From positions 1,116,001-1,180,000 of the forward strand of contig CP084609.1 in NCBI GenBank assembly GCA_025917655.1: a stretch of 64,000 bases of DNA, in the 5' to 3' direction. Under the pieces are notes generated by a model. That model was not told where the DNA came from. It worked only from the letters and a program-made list of their open reading frames with translations, and searched no databases. The position numbers were made by a program, and so were the translations under genes. How positions within the stretch are numbered: position 1 is the stretch's first letter; each line of letters opens with the position of its first letter. This DNA is from Chlorella sorokiniana (taxonomy: Eukaryota > Chlorophyta > Trebouxiophyceae > Chlorellales > Chlorellaceae). This document shows positions 1-12,569 of the stretch, piece by piece.

Positions 1-1493
1 ATGGTGCCATCGATGAAGGGGGAGCAGTCGACGAAGTCCCAGGACACCTTCAAACCAGGGGGTGGTGGGTTGGGGGTGGGGAGGGACATAAGAGGCCATG
101 GTGTGGCAGCCATGGCCAATGGGTTCGGCCGCCTGGCAGACCAGAACTAGCTGGCGGGGTAACAAGCAGGATGAGGCCGCAGCAGGGCAGTCGCTGGCTC
201 CCTGTACAAGGTGTGGCGGAGGCGGAGCGTTGCTCGGCCCGTCCCCCCGCTCCTCACACCTGCAGCGTGGGGTTGGAGCTGGGCGCTGCACCCGTCAGGT
301 TGGCAAACGCGGGGATGGCAATCGAGATGTCGGCGTTGGGGCAGTCGCCTGGGAGCGCATTGGGGTGCAGGACAGAGGAGTTGACTGCCTAACGTCTCTG
401 CTTCCAGGTATCAAGACAGAACTGGTGACTCTTCTAAAATTAGTGCACCCAGACTCAGTGGCGATGACTGTCATCAGCCCCTTTGCATGAAGCACATCCC
501 CGCTGCCTGTGCAGCGTCATCTCCCACCGCACAGGTCGACCACTTGGGCCACGATGCTGTCCTGGGGCTCCAAGCAGCCGCGGTCGTCGCACTGCACAGG
601 GTTGCCAGGTGGTCGCAGCAGCGCCATGGTGTGTGAGCTGGCCGTGCAGTCCATGGACCCGCAGGGTTCACCTGGATGCGCACGCAGCGGCCGCATGTCG
701 TGCCCTTGGCAAAGGCGGAGGCGCCCACTCCGATGTACGCGCCAGTGAAGTCGGAATCTGCGGGAATTTCAATGGTGACCAGTTTCCAGATTCTCTCATG
801 ACGTCGTTTGTGGCAGTATGCTGATGAGCTGATGCAGCTCAGCACCAGGCCGGGATGCCCAGCGACCGATGCGCACCCAGGTATCCTGCGCCGCAGCCCA
901 GGCGCGCGCGGCAAAGGGGGAGATGGGTTCCGGCTCGTAAGCGCTGATGGCGGTGCCCGTGTAGCGCAGCCGCTTGTATTCGTTGTCCCCTGCATTTGTG
1001 TGCACAGGGGGCAGCGCGGATGGGAGGGTGGGAGGGCTGCCAGGTGAGGGAGGCCAGCAGGCACCCGCAGCGCGTGCCACGCTCAAGCAGCCGAGCAGGC
1101 ACCGTGCGCACCAGATGCCGCATCTGGCAGCAGCCCAAAGTCCTCCTCGTCGCGTGGCTCCGTAAAGCCATCCTGCAGGCCGCGAAGCGATGGCGGGACT
1201 GGGTGCCTGGCTGGGCCCTGCCCTCACAAAGAGCACCTGGCATGCATGGGCAGCCCAACTGGGAACTTTGCTGCTCGCTGGCTCACCGTGGGCAGTGCTT
1301 GGTCCCCGTTCTCTGCGAATGCCGACTCCCCTGGCTGCCTAATATCTGGGAAGGGATCCTCTCCAGTCGCAGCAGCGGCAAAGGGGTCTTGACCATCAGG
1401 CGGAGGTGCCTGCCCCGCAACTGGCGGAACTGCAGCGCCAGTCAGCAGGAGGCTGCAGAGCAGCAAGATTTTGGCCGGTGGGAACCTTGACAT
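1..1493 (-). CDS. Expansin-like cell-wall protein, C-terminus cut by the window edge
   Basis: Probable secreted expansin-family protein (double-psi beta-barrel followed by a CBM63-like domain), which would loosen non-covalent wall polymer contacts. The start at 1493 opens with Met-Ser-Arg-Phe and a hydrophobic signal peptide (KILLLCSLLLTGAAV), then a Pro/Asp-rich linker. The first exon ends at about 1287 at a gtgagc donor. Later exons carry RLRYTGTAISAYEPE, the barrel motif CGRCVRIQ (about 680-730), CDDRGCLEPQDSIVAQVVDL (about 530-590), and PNADISIAIPAFANLTG (about 290-345), which matches the expansin segment holding the conserved Asp. The sequence SWDFVDCSPFIDGT runs off the left edge, so the second domain is missing here. 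It is a diverged copy of the gene at 2007 on the opposite strand. The family call is good; exon joints are approximate. Confidence 0.75.
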
Positions 1494-2006
1494 GGCAGGC
1501 AAGCAAGCCAGTTGTAAGGAGGACTTGCGCACTACAGGGGGAGTGGCAGACGTGGAAATGCCCTCAGGCTGAATGATAAACACAGGCTGCAAGGTTCAAG
1601 CACGGGTTGAGGAGAGGGGAGAAAGGATGTAGGGTCTCCTCCTTGGAAGCCTCAATACAGCTCCCACCAAACGCTGCAGTACGACAACATGTCGTACACC
1701 AGAGCCATAGCATGCAGCATCCATTAGCTTGCTCCCGCCCCGCCTGTAGCATCCTGCTATGGATCGATCAGGAGGTTCCTCGTTACTCCCCAGCACAAGC
1801 TGACTCCTCGCGCCCTCCTAGACCCCCTCTGACCCCATTGTGCATAAGGATCTTACCTGCTCGCTGGTAGTAAGCTGATCTACGGTCCAAAACCTGTTGA
1901 GCAGCCAGACTATATACCCGAAGCGAGCATACTTTCAGTGCAAAAGCACAATGCGTGCTACCCTATTCAGCCTTAAAAGTTAAAATAAGTGAGGCTAGTC
2001 GAACCG
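1494..2006. promoter_or_regulatory. Shared intergenic region of two divergent expansin-like genes
   Basis: About 510 bases separate the two start codons, which point away from each other. The part nearest the right-hand gene (1960-2000) is AT-richer than its surroundings. No gene is supported here; it probably holds both promoters and both 5' leaders. Confidence 0.5.
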
Positions 2007-4132
2007 ATGCCAGCCAGAGCAGCGCCCCTGGTGGCAGGCCTGGCAGTGCTGCTGCTGCTAGGGCTTTCGCCCGCCGCATGCCAGGTGCCTGCGGCAGAGG
2101 AGGTGCAACAGCTTCCAGCGCTTGAAACCACCAAAGTAGGGCCCTCGACTGCCACGCTGCAGCCAGAGGGAGACCAGTCGACCCTCGCTCCCAGCAGCAG
2201 CCCAGGCAGTGCTCCGGTGTCGCAGCCAGCAGCAGAGGCGCCCGTGCCTCCTGCACTTCTTCCCCTGCCACCGAGCAGCCGCCAATCTTCTCAACGTCTT
2301 CGTCGCCAGCTGGCAATGCAGCACAGTTGGCCACCCTGACCGAGAGAGACCTCTTCCCGCCGCTGCTGCTAGCGGCTGCTCCTGGCGACGAGGCGGCGGC
2401 AGTGACCAGCGAGCAGCTGGCAGCCGAGGCGCTAGAAGCGCCAGCCTTCAGTGCTGCCACAGCCGAGGGGCAGGGCATCCCTGAGGACTTCCTGGGTCTG
2501 GGAGCGGCAGCAGAGCCAGCAGCTGTGGCAGCCCCCACCGTGGGAGGAGCGGCAGAAGCGCCACAGGCTCAGCCAGAGCGCTCAAACTTCTGTGGGTGAC
2601 ATGCACTGTGCACACTCACCTGCAAGCTGCCCAAGCAGCCCCCTCTTTTACTCCATGCCCTCTCCCCCCTTGCAGCCAGCCTGATCAGCCTGTTGAGCCC
2701 TCCACCAGACTTTGCGATGCCAAACCTGACCGAGCAGCAGCGCTACAACCTGCCCCGCCTGCAGCAGCTGCGGCAGGGCACCGGCACTTTGAGCGTGCGC
2801 AGGTGCGTGCACATTGTCGTACGGCCAGCACCCTCGCCAGCCAATTCTCACGAGCAAAATTGCCAAGCCGCACAGCCACATGTTGCCGTGGGCCCTTTCC
2901 CCCTCGCCCTCTTCCCCGCCACAGGGCTGTGGGCAACTTTGGAGGTGCGGACATGGCCTGCGGAACGGGCTACCTGTCCGACTACTTTTCCAACTACTTT
3001 GTAGGTGTGCCTGCTGCAATTTCACGCTCCTGTCCTGGCAAGTGCAACTTCACGTGCGAAAGGAAGGACAGACGAGCGGCCCTGCAGGCCTGCCGCAGGA
3101 GCTGTTCCGTGGCGGGCAGCTGTGCGGCGCCTGTGTGCGGATTTGGTGCGTCGACTCGATCTGCCTTGATCCCTTGGGTGAGCCAACAGCTGGCGGGGGG
3201 CTGCTCTTTGCCATAAAAACTTTGCCGTGCTGCTTGTGAGCCCAGTGCGCTTTGCGCTCACCCTTGCGCTGAACTGCCCGTGTACCACTTCCCATCCCGA
3301 CCCAACAGTGCGTAATGCTACTTTCATGGTGACCGACAGCTGCCGGGACTGCCAGGGCCAGGATCTGCTGGTGGGTTGCCTGTCAGCCGTGGCAGCGGCT
3401 CGTCTGCTGCAGGGGCCGGCAGTGTTGGTCTGTGAGGCAGTGAAACCCAGACTGCCGTTGGCGCCGTTGAGTTCCCTTGCCGCGCGCATCTCTGTCCCCA
3501 ACCCCAGGTCAGTGCCCCAGGCTTCGCCAACCTGACGGACGTGGACATCAACATCAGTCCCACCCTGCAGGTAGCCTGGACGTTCGAGTCCTGCGCACCC
3601 TTCATCAGGGGTGAGCGCACCGCCTCAAGGCAATCTCAAGCCGGTTGAACTTGCGCGCAGGCGCTGGCATGAGTCCAAGCTGGCGGCAGCCTCCCCTTGT
3701 CCGCCCACGCAGGCGGCATCCGCATGCTGGCCTCAGACAAGAACAACCCCACCTTCCTCGCCTTCAACTTTTCCAACCTGCGCCAGCTGGTGCGGTGAGT
3801 CCTGGTTCACAGCAGAGGACACGGTCCTGGGCAGTGATCGCTGACACTTGCTCGGCGCCCTGCCACTATGCAGGAGCGTGTCTATTGGCGGCTTGCAGTT
3901 CCAGAACACTGATTACGGTGAGTGACGGCTTCCATGTTATTCGAGTTGGTGCTGCTGCAATCAGTTTCCCTTATTTCTGTGCTCAGGCTCTTGGGAACTG
4001 AACAGCCCAGGCACGGACATACCGCTGTCACCGCCGTACCGCTTGCAGCTGACAGGTGCCAACGGCCAGACGCTGGTCAAGTTGCTGCCTTCACTGCGCT
4101 CTCAGGACCTTGGCATCAACTTTGATGCCTGA
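2007..4132 (+). CDS. Expansin-like cell-wall protein
   Basis: Secreted expansin-like protein. The ATG at 2007 is chosen because it opens a clear signal peptide (ARAAPLVAGLAVLLLLGL). A long Ala/Pro/Ser-rich linker follows, with an apparent one-base loss between about 2250 and 2300; after it the frame resumes at GNAAQLATLTERDLF. Splicing then gives: 2677-2802 (MPNLTEQQRYNLPRL), about 2931-3001 (FGGADMACGTGYLSDYF), about 3098-3172 (GGQLCGACVRIWCVDSICL), 3308-3371 (FMVTDSCRDCQGQDLL), about 3508-3611 (SAPGFANLTDVDINI, AWTFESCAPFI), 3713-3795 (GGIRMLASDKNNPTFLAF), 3873-3919 (SVSIGGLQFQNTDYG) and about 3986-4132 (YRLQLTGANGQTLVKLLPSL). The VTDSC-x-DC barrel motif, the Asp before GFANLT, and the C-terminal GGIR...SVSIGG...RLQLTGANG order are the classic two-domain expansin layout. 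The disordered linker before the barrel is unusual for land-plant expansins. Confidence 0.82.
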
Positions 4133-4346
4133 GGAGCTGCTTTGACTGCTTGCCACACCGGATGCACAGCGAGTACCCCCAGCTGTTTTTGTGCACGTTG
4201 ACCCAAACTCCTGACCTGTTTCCTGCCTTTGATGTCTCTGTCTGTCCCTCTGTCTGTCTCATACATTAGCGTCCCCCCATGCTATGCCGAACCTGTACTT
4301 TGTAGCCCTAACGCATTGATATTGCTTGGCTCTCTGATGTACCTGC

Positions 4347-4351
4347 TGTAA
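4347..4351 (+). terminator. Probable TGTAA polyadenylation signal of the expansin-like gene
   Basis: TGTAA, the usual green-algal poly(A) signal, lies 215 bases after the stop codon at 4132 and only about 50 bases from the stop of the convergent separase gene (4403). The two 3' ends are therefore likely to touch or overlap. Confidence 0.45.
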
Positions 4352-4402
4352 ATGAGTCCGTCAAACATAGCGTGGGTACACCTATTTCAGCAGCTCCACA
4401 GC

Positions 4403-7400
4403 TCAATGGGCTCGCCCAAAGAACAGGCTGGCCGGGATGCCGTAGCACACGGGTGCGGCCCCCACAAGGTGGGGCAGCTTGCACGCCGCACGGCTGGCCG
4501 CCACCGCCGCGCTCATGTCGCTGCCCTGCCCCGCCCCCTCCGTGCCGCTGCTGCCGCCGCCGCCGCCGCTGATCCAGGCCGACAGGGCTGCCTGGCTGAA
4601 GCGGTCGATGTCCTTGTCTGTCACGTCCCAAAGGTTGGCCACGGCGGCGGGGCAGCCTGGATGAGGGGCGGGCGGGCACAAGCAAGGGGTGTGCGGGCTC
4701 AGACGACCCACCCAATACGTTGCAAGCCTCTCACAGCCAAGTCTCGGGCTAACGCATGGGCCAGTGCACAGGCCAGCATGCAGCACCACCCTCATTCATC
4801 CCCCTCCCGCCACCACCACCACAGCCACGCCACCACCTCCCTCCGCTCACCCGCCAGCAGGTAGGCCAGCACCCCGCCGCACGGATCGTAGTGCCGCTGC
4901 GCACGCAGCCGCCCGCTGCTGCAGCCCATGAGCAGGGCTGCGGAGCAACGCTCCAGGCTGCGCAGCTTGGCGGCTGCGAAGGCGGGGAGCAGCGATGCGG
5001 ATGATCAGTGAGTTACTGGCCATAGGGCCTGAAACAGGGGCCACCTCTAGCTGGAAAGAAAGATGCATTCAGACGCCAAGCACGGCCAGCAGAGCGTCGC
5101 ATGCAGCGCACCCGAGATGTACTGCTCGCCGCCGCCGTGGCCGCAGTACAGGAAGAACTGGCGGCTGGTCAGCGCCACCGCCAGCTCGGCCGCGCTGGGC
5201 GCGCTGCCGGCCTTGCCCTGCAGTCGCAGAGTGGGCATGCTTTCAGCACAATATTGTGACAGGCCATGAGCTCACCGTCCCTGGATCCTCTGGCTTCGTG
5301 GCCCGTGGGCTCCACAAATGCACTGACCCGCCGCCGGCAGGCCGCAGCCCCGCCTCACCTCCCAGCCGCGCATGCCCGCAAACCAGGTCTGGAAGGTGGC
5401 CTGCGTGGCCTCCAGGTCCCCTCCAGGGTTGAGCGCGTAGAAGGTGGAAGACAGGTCCACGCTGCGGGGGAGGCGGAGGGCAACAGGGCCCCAAGTGTAG
5501 CTGTCAAGCAAGAAGGGCAGAGAGGAAGACGAGGACCAGCATGCCAACAGAGGGTCATGGGTTGGCCCGCTGGCCAGCTTGCGGCAGGTGCAGCAGCACG
5601 AGGGCAGGGAGGCAGGCCAAGCAGGGCGCTCGACTCCCATGCGGCGCACCGCGAGTCGGCTCGGTGGGCGGACGCGGCGGCACAGGCCAGGCTGGGCATG
5701 CGGTAAAACCTGCGAGGCGCGCCACTGTCGGCCAGTCAGACTGATGCTTCTGTCTGCTGCCAAGCAGAGGAAGACTATGCATCTCTTCATAGTGAGCACA
5801 AACCGAGTCTCGCCGTCAGTCGGTGAGCATGCATTGTTGTCAGCTCCAGAACTTACCGTTGCCGCAGCAGCGAGGGCGCTCTCCCAGGGCAGCGCCTGCA
5901 GCGAGCCGTCCAGCACCAGCAGCACGGGACTGGCAGCAGCGGCTGCGGCAACACAGCCACCGCTGCCCTCGTCATCCAGGGGTCGAGCGGGCGGCGGCGG
6001 CACCGTCTTGGCGACGGATAGGGGGATGTCACGGGCGGGCGTGGCGCCGTGGCGGCGCCCGCCGCTGCTCGCGGCCTGCGGGCGGTGCCGGGGCCTGGAG
6101 TGGCAGCCTGCATCATGCGCAGACGCGAGCGGTGCTTGCCGCTGCGGGCCGCCGTGCCCACGCCTGCCGTGCCAGGCTCGGCTGCTGCTGTGCCGGGTGC
6201 TGCGTCGTCGTCCAAGCTGAGACCGCCAAACACGTGGCACAGACCGCCACGCACAGCCGTCTGCGGCGGCTCCTCCTCAGCCGCACTGCTGCCGCCGCAG
6301 GCCGCCAGGGTGGCCACGGGGGAGGCGTCGCGGCTCTCCGCAGCTGCATCCTGCTCAGCAGTGGGGACTGCCTTCCTGCCGCGTGAGGCCGCCACCCGTC
6401 GACCCCTGCTGGCTGTCGCTGGAGCCGCAGGTAGGGGTCAGCTGCAGCATGCGGCTGCTGCCCTTCGTCGGCAAACTTGACCGACTTGGCGCCAGCCTTG
6501 CGTGCCTTGGCCGCCGCCGGCGCCGCCGCATCTGCAACCTCTTCCTCACCAGCCTCGGTGTTGCTGGCAGCTGGTGGAGCCGCCAGCAGCTCAGCCAGCT
6601 CATGGTGCTGCTCCTGGCTGCACGCCAGCCCCGCCGCGCGGCACAGCTGGCGCGCCGCCTGCCGCCGCTCGCCGGGCGACAGGCCGCCGCTGCGCGCGAG
6701 GCGGGCCAGCAGCGCGGCCACCTGCCGCAGGATGGCCCCCTGGAGGGGCGTGGCGGGCTGGTCCGCCGCCGCCAGCTGGGCCAGCAGGCATTGGGCGGCC
6801 TCCTGGCCAGCAGGGCCCTCACCGCCCTCGCCCCCAGGATCCCCCAGCAGCAAGCTCCTGCGAGCGGTTCCAAGATCAGTAAGGCTGTTATTAGGGCAGG
6901 CTCCGAAAGAGCGGCAAGCTAATCCAGATATATCCAGAAGGGCGGGCTGTATAAAGCTGGAGCAACCGCCCTTGCTGGGGTCAGCTTGGTTCAGCCTGCA
7001 GCGTGTGCGCCGCCGCTCACCTCCAGGGGCCCAGCCAGGAGGAGCCCAGGTGCCTGGCCAGCGCCGACAGCCTGTCCTCCAAGGACAGCCTGCGATGCCA
7101 AGGCAGGCGCAGAATCTTTCGGCCCTCGCGCTGCAAGGAGTGCTTGCAAGCGATGCTTGCTGCTGGCCGGCAGAGCAACAGGCGGCACCCCACGGGCCCG
7201 CCCACCGTGCACGCCACCACTCCCGCTGCTCCTCCCTCGTGTCGGTCTGCATCTCCCGCATGCTGCGCCCGCTGTCCGCCAGCACGGCGGCCATCTCGTC
7301 CAGCACGCTTTGCACGCTGCGCGGTTGGGAGTGTGAGGGAGCGGGGCGGCAAGTTGCTAAGCCCGCAAACAGGGGCTGAAGGAGTACCTGTGATAATTTG

Positions 7401-10400
7401 CAGTCATCAGCCACCGCGGCCTTAGAAGCATCCCCACCTGGACACAGCGGCTGCTGCAGCGGGCGGCTGCTCATCGTCATCGTCCATGCGCAGCGCCCGG
7501 ATGGGGTGCTGCGACAGGCTGGCGCTCAGCTGCTGCACCGGCAGCGACAGCAGCAGCGGCGGCGGCGCGTCGTCGGCTGCCGCCGAGCCGGCTGTCGGGG
7601 CCAGGCGGAGATGAGCAGGCTGCCGCCGCCGGAGCCCGGCAGCACGCTCACGCTGCACGCTGTCGTGCCCGCGGGCAGCGCCGCCAGCCAGGCCTGCAGC
7701 TGCTGCTGCGCCTGGCTGTCCAATGCGTCGAGCACAGCAGCTGGCTCAGATGGCGCCCCAGCGCCCGCAGCAGCAGCTTTCCTGCCCCTGCCCGAGGCGC
7801 GTGGGTGCTGCGCAGGGGCAGGGGCAGCACCGCCAGCCAGCTGCGCCACCAGCTGCCAGTTCAGCCCGGGCTGCAGCACACCGGCCTCCAGCCGCTCCAG
7901 CTCCGCTGCCTGCTCCGCCAGCTCAGCGCCGCCGCCGCCTCGCAGCTGGCGCTGCAGCAGCTGCCGGCGGCGGCTGTGCAGGACGAGCTCGTACTGCAGG
8001 CGCATCGCCGCCCCCAGGGACGCGTGCAGCAGCCAGGCCGCCAGGTGCAAGTGGCCGGCCCTGCCACACGCCTCCGCCAGCAGGCCCGCCGCCACTCGAT
8101 GCACGCACACCAGCCACCTGCTCAGCTCCAGAGCCCGCCACAGCTGCTGCTGGCCCTCGGCCGTACCGCCAAGGGCGCCTGTGGAGCTGTCTCCAGGCGC
8201 TGCTGCTGTGGCTGCGGCCTTGGCCCTTCCGCGGCCGGCGGGCGCCCTACGGCCCCTGCCTTTTGCTGCCGCCGCCGGCTCCCCGCCGCCGTCCGCAGCA
8301 GCAGGCGGGGCAGCTCTTAGCCCCCACACCTCCACCTGCGGCTCTGGCGGCGCCTTCCGCTCCGCTCTTTGCTGACCCAGGAACAGGAGCGCTGCCGCCT
8401 GCTGCAGGCGTGCTGCGCTGCAGGCAGGCAGAGCCCCTCCAGTAACTGCCTGCAAAGCAGCAGAGGCATGCTCCAGCGCCGCCGCATCGTCGCGCCGCCG
8501 CAGGGCAGCCTCGGCGCTGCTGAGAAGGGCGGCCGCATGCAGGGCCGAGCACCAGCTCGCCGCAGCATGCGGGGCGTCCTCTTGCGCCGCTGCAGTTGCA
8601 AGTTCTCCGCAAGCGCTCAGCGCCTGCTTGCACGCCGCCCAGGCCGCCTTGCTGGCGGCGCTGCCGCTGCTGTTGCACGAGGCGGCGCCCAGTTGCGCTG
8701 CTGCCAGCTGGACGGCAGCTGTGCAGTAGTCCAGAGGGAGAGACTGCTGTGCAAGCGGCTCCAGCTGCTGCTGCCCAATGCTGACTGCCTGCTGGGCAGC
8801 TTCCATCTGGCCCTGCTTGCGGTAGACGTCGGCCAGCAGGGCAGCAAACAGCGCCGCCATGGGCCGCGCTCCCGCCGCCACAGCCTGCATGCAGCACATG
8901 GCGAGTTGGTCCGGCAGGGTTGGCAGGGATGCAAATACAACCAAACGGCTGGCATTCGTGCGTGCATCACGGCAGGAAGCAGGCAGCAGGCGGCTCAACC
9001 AGCCCTCACCAGCCGCTGGCCCTCACGAAGGGCGTGCAGCGCCTCATCCGCCAGCCCCGCCGCCTCAAACAGCCCGCCCAGGTGCAGCAGGCTGGCCAGG
9101 TACGCCGCCGCCAGGCGCCACCAGCCCACCGGCGCTCGTCGCCGCCGTCGGCGGCGGGGGCAGCGCAGCGCTCGCAGCGTGCTCGCCGTGGAAGAGAGCG
9201 GCCAGCAGGCGGTGGGCCTCAGAGGCGTGGTACAGCGCAGGAACCATGTCCCCGCCCGCCGCAAACGCCTCGGCCGCCTGACGGTGCAGCGCCGAGCGGT
9301 GCAGCGCCGTGCCAGCCGAGCGGCCGCCCTCCAGCGCGGAGGCTTCCGCCGCCCGCTCCAAGTCGGCAGCGGGCTCTGCCGCGGCTGGGAACAGGCAGAC
9401 CCGCAGCAGCTGGTCGCACTCTTCGGCCGCCGCAGGGCTGCCATGAAGGGCAAGCATCCAAGCCAGCTCCTCAAACGCCTGCTGCACAGCTCCATCCGGA
9501 GCGTCCTCGGCCGCCCGCCAGGCCTGCACCGCGTGCTGCGCCTCCCGCTCCACCCGCCGCCAGGCAGCAGCATCCTCGCCACCTCAGCGCCCGCCAGCAG
9601 CGCCACAGCGGCAGCATCCTGCTCCCAGCTGCCTGCAGCGCTGGTGGAGGCCGCCGCATGCGAGAGCTGCCGCTCCTGCTGCTGCTCACGCAGCGCTTGA
9701 GCCGCCAGCTGGCGCCCGGCCTCGGCGGCCGCCAGGCAGCGCACCCTGGCGAGCATGCCTGCCGCCGCTGGGGCTGGCACCTGCACATGCAGGCAACAGC
9801 CCGGAAGCACTTGGCCGTTCAGTGCAGCACAAGATGCAGATGTCACCCGGTTCTGGCTGCCTCTCCAGGGCATGTGGCTCACCTCTCCAAGCAGCTTGTC
9901 GGCGCGCTCCAGCAGAAGCAGCCCCGACTGCCCATCCTCTGCTGTCAGGCCCAGCTGGTGCAGCGCCACCAGCACCCCCCCGCATGCTGCTCTGGCTGCC
10001 GGTCTGCAGGGTATACCGCATGCAGGAGGGAGCGTACCACGGTGCGGCAGCGGGTCTGGGCGCCGCTGGCTGGCCCCATCGGCGCGCTGCACACCGCCGC
10101 CCAGCACCGCAGCTCCTGCCCGACCACTGCAGCGATGCTTCCGTCGGGCAGCGCGTCCTCAAGCTGCAGCAGCGCAGCTGCCAACGCATTGCTGTCTGGC
10201 GCCACAGCACTGCTGCCGCTGCTGTGCTGCAGCGGCTGCTTGCTGCCCGACCCCCTGCCACGACGGCCCGGCTGAGCAGGAGGGCACGCCGTCGACTCCC
10301 CCTGCTCTGGCAGCTCAGCCTGCAGCCGCACGAATGCCTGGACCAGGGGCTGCCATGCAGCGGGAGCAGCGTGACCCAGCTGGAGCAGCAGCCCGACGCA

Positions 10401-12569
10401 GTGCGCCAGGCTGGCGAGCGCCGCCCCTGAATCGCCAGCGTGATGCTGCGCATCCGAGAGGCCCGCAACCTTGCGGCAGAAGTCAGACAGGCGGCAGGGG
10501 ATGTCCTGCAGGAGGCCAGATGAAGCATGGTGTGAGCGGCAACTTGGGACCGTCCCTCGCTAGGTTACAAGGGCAGCTGCAGCAACTCCCAGCAAGGCCC
10601 CCAACCCCCTTCCCCCAAATTCCTTTCCCAACCACCCTCCCCCACACACATCACACACACACCTGGGTAGCACCACCGCCTGCAACCCGCAGTGCCACAG
10701 CTGCGGCAGCCACGGCCGCCTGCATGGCGGGCACAGCGGCAGCGTAGCGCTGGCAGGCATGCAGGTCGACGCCGGCGTTGAACAGGGCAGAGGCGAGCCA
10801 CGGTAGCTCCTCAGGCTGGACAGCACAGGTGGCAGGCGGCAGCACGAAGCTGCAGGAAATGGGAAGCAGAGGCGAATGTGCAGGTGAGTGGACGGGTGGG
10901 GGCACGCAACTGCAGTCGTCGTCAAGTTGTCCTGGGCAGCGGCAAACAACAGGTGTGTTGTGACAACGCTACCGGCATCTCACCTTCCGCCGCAATATGA
11001 CTGCAGATCCCATCCCAACAGCCTGCCGACAGCCTCGCTGCTGCACGGCTGCAAGGCGCCGCCCGCCTGCACGGCAGCCACACGCAGGCGTGCCGCCGCC
11101 ACAAGCGCGACTGCCGCTGCGTGTCCCTGGCTGCGCAGCGAGCTGGCCTGGCCGGCGTGCAGCCGGCTGCAGGCACCAACCATGCCGCACAGCAGATCCA
11201 GGACATCGGCCACCTGACCGGCTGCCGCCACGCCGCCCAGGTGCTGCACGGCGCCCGCCAGCCCTGCCATGGACTTGTCTGCTGCGCCCAGCACGCGGCG
11301 CAGCGCGTTGGCTGGCAGCAGGGCGGCCTCAAGCAGCTGCTGCGCCTGCAGCGCCGAGCCCAGAGGCTGCGCCTGCGGCTGTGCTGCTGCTCGCTCCAAC
11401 TGCTCCAAGGCGCCGGTGATGAGCTGCATGGCGGCTTCCACGGGCTTTGACCACTCCGCTGCCGCACTGCATGGCTGCTGTATGGCCAGCGCGGGCAGCA
11501 GGAGCGCGGCGGTCTGCAGCGGCGGCGAGGCCGCCGCACAGTGCAGCACTGCTGCGGTAAGCTGCTGAACGGCGCCGTCGCTGTCGGCGTGCTGCACCGC
11601 CGTGCACAGCATCACCAGCAAGCCCGCGGCTGCACTGCCGCTCAGCGCCAAAGACTGCGCTCGTGCAGCTACTGCTGCCAGCGTGGCAGCCGCTGGCTCG
11701 CCCGGCATGTGGCCCAGCAGCTTCCCCACCGCCAGCACCGCCCGCTCCTGCGCTGCGTCGTCAACTGCAGCGGCCAGCATGCCGCTGGCCACGCCGGGCA
11801 GCGCCACCCATGCCTGCTGCTCCAACAGAAGAACGGCTGCCTTGTACAAGTACTTGTGGGCGGCTTCGCCGTGCTTGGATGCCTCCTCTGGCTTCAGCTT
11901 GCTGCAGCAGAGGCAACGAGCTTGCGGTCATGGGAAAGGGAAGCGATGGCGACGCTCCCCACCAGAGGAAACTGGCAGGCCCGCCCCGCCCGCACCTCAA
12001 CCACGCCGGCAAGGCCTCTGCCGCCGCCAGCAGGCCCTGCAGGGCTTGGCTGCTGTGCAGCAGCCTGCCCTCCACGCAGCAAAGCACCAGGGTGAGCGCG
12101 GTGCCAACCATCATGCTGACAGTCTCGGCGGTGGGTGCTGCTGTGCTGCCTGCCTTGCCGCCGCCATGCTGCTGGTCATTCAGCTGCTGAAAGAGGATCC
12201 AGCCTTCTTCCCGAGCAGCTTCAAAAGCCTTGCAGGATACAAGGCGCCTCGCAAGGTTGTAACGCCTGGCCGCAAGTGTTGGGGCGGCAGCAGCGGGGTT
12301 TGCGCCGCCAGTGCCGCCATGCTCGCACGCGCCACCGCAACCAGGGGGTCCAGCGTGTCTGGACTGGACCCAGCCTGCTCCAATCGCTGCTGCACGGCTT
12401 TGAGACATTGCTGAGCCGCCTCTAGGGTCGCCTTGCTGCGGTTGTTCTCTTTGTCTCGGGTGCCGCTGCCTGCCGCCTTGTCGAGTGCGGCGACCAATTT
12501 CAAAGCTGTCTTGTTTTGTTCTGCGGCACTGCCTCGCACAAAAGCTTCGGCCAGCTGCTGCACAGCCAT
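4403..12569 (-). CDS. ESP1: Separase (sister-chromatid cohesion protease, peptidase family C50)
   Basis: Cysteine protease that cleaves the cohesin kleisin subunit at anaphase onset. The C-terminal catalytic domain is clear: [18 protein letters not shown] (about 5380-5430), the catalytic His in [14 protein letters not shown] (His codon 5137-5139), the catalytic Cys in [10 protein letters not shown] (Cys codon 4921-4923), and [12 protein letters not shown] (4598-4633). The protein ends at GRAH with the stop at 4403. Upstream lie a WLGPWR segment (about 7020-7040) and a long Ala/Leu/Gln-rich helical region (7500-12600), as expected of the separase TPR-like superhelix. That region holds long intron-free stretches (7526-8998, then 8995-10107). 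One base seems lost at the run 12295-12298, where the frame passes from MAALAAQTP to [11 protein letters not shown]. The first in-frame ATG is at 12569, but coding-like sequence (KKVAFLIYELQCLHHL) extends upstream to about 12650, so the true start is unsettled. Confidence 0.93.

Noticed and set aside
8369-10747. Long open frames of about 330-450 codons on the plus strand opposite separase
   Set aside because: They are Ala/Arg/Pro-rich with no motif, and mirror the GC-rich codons of separase on the other strand.
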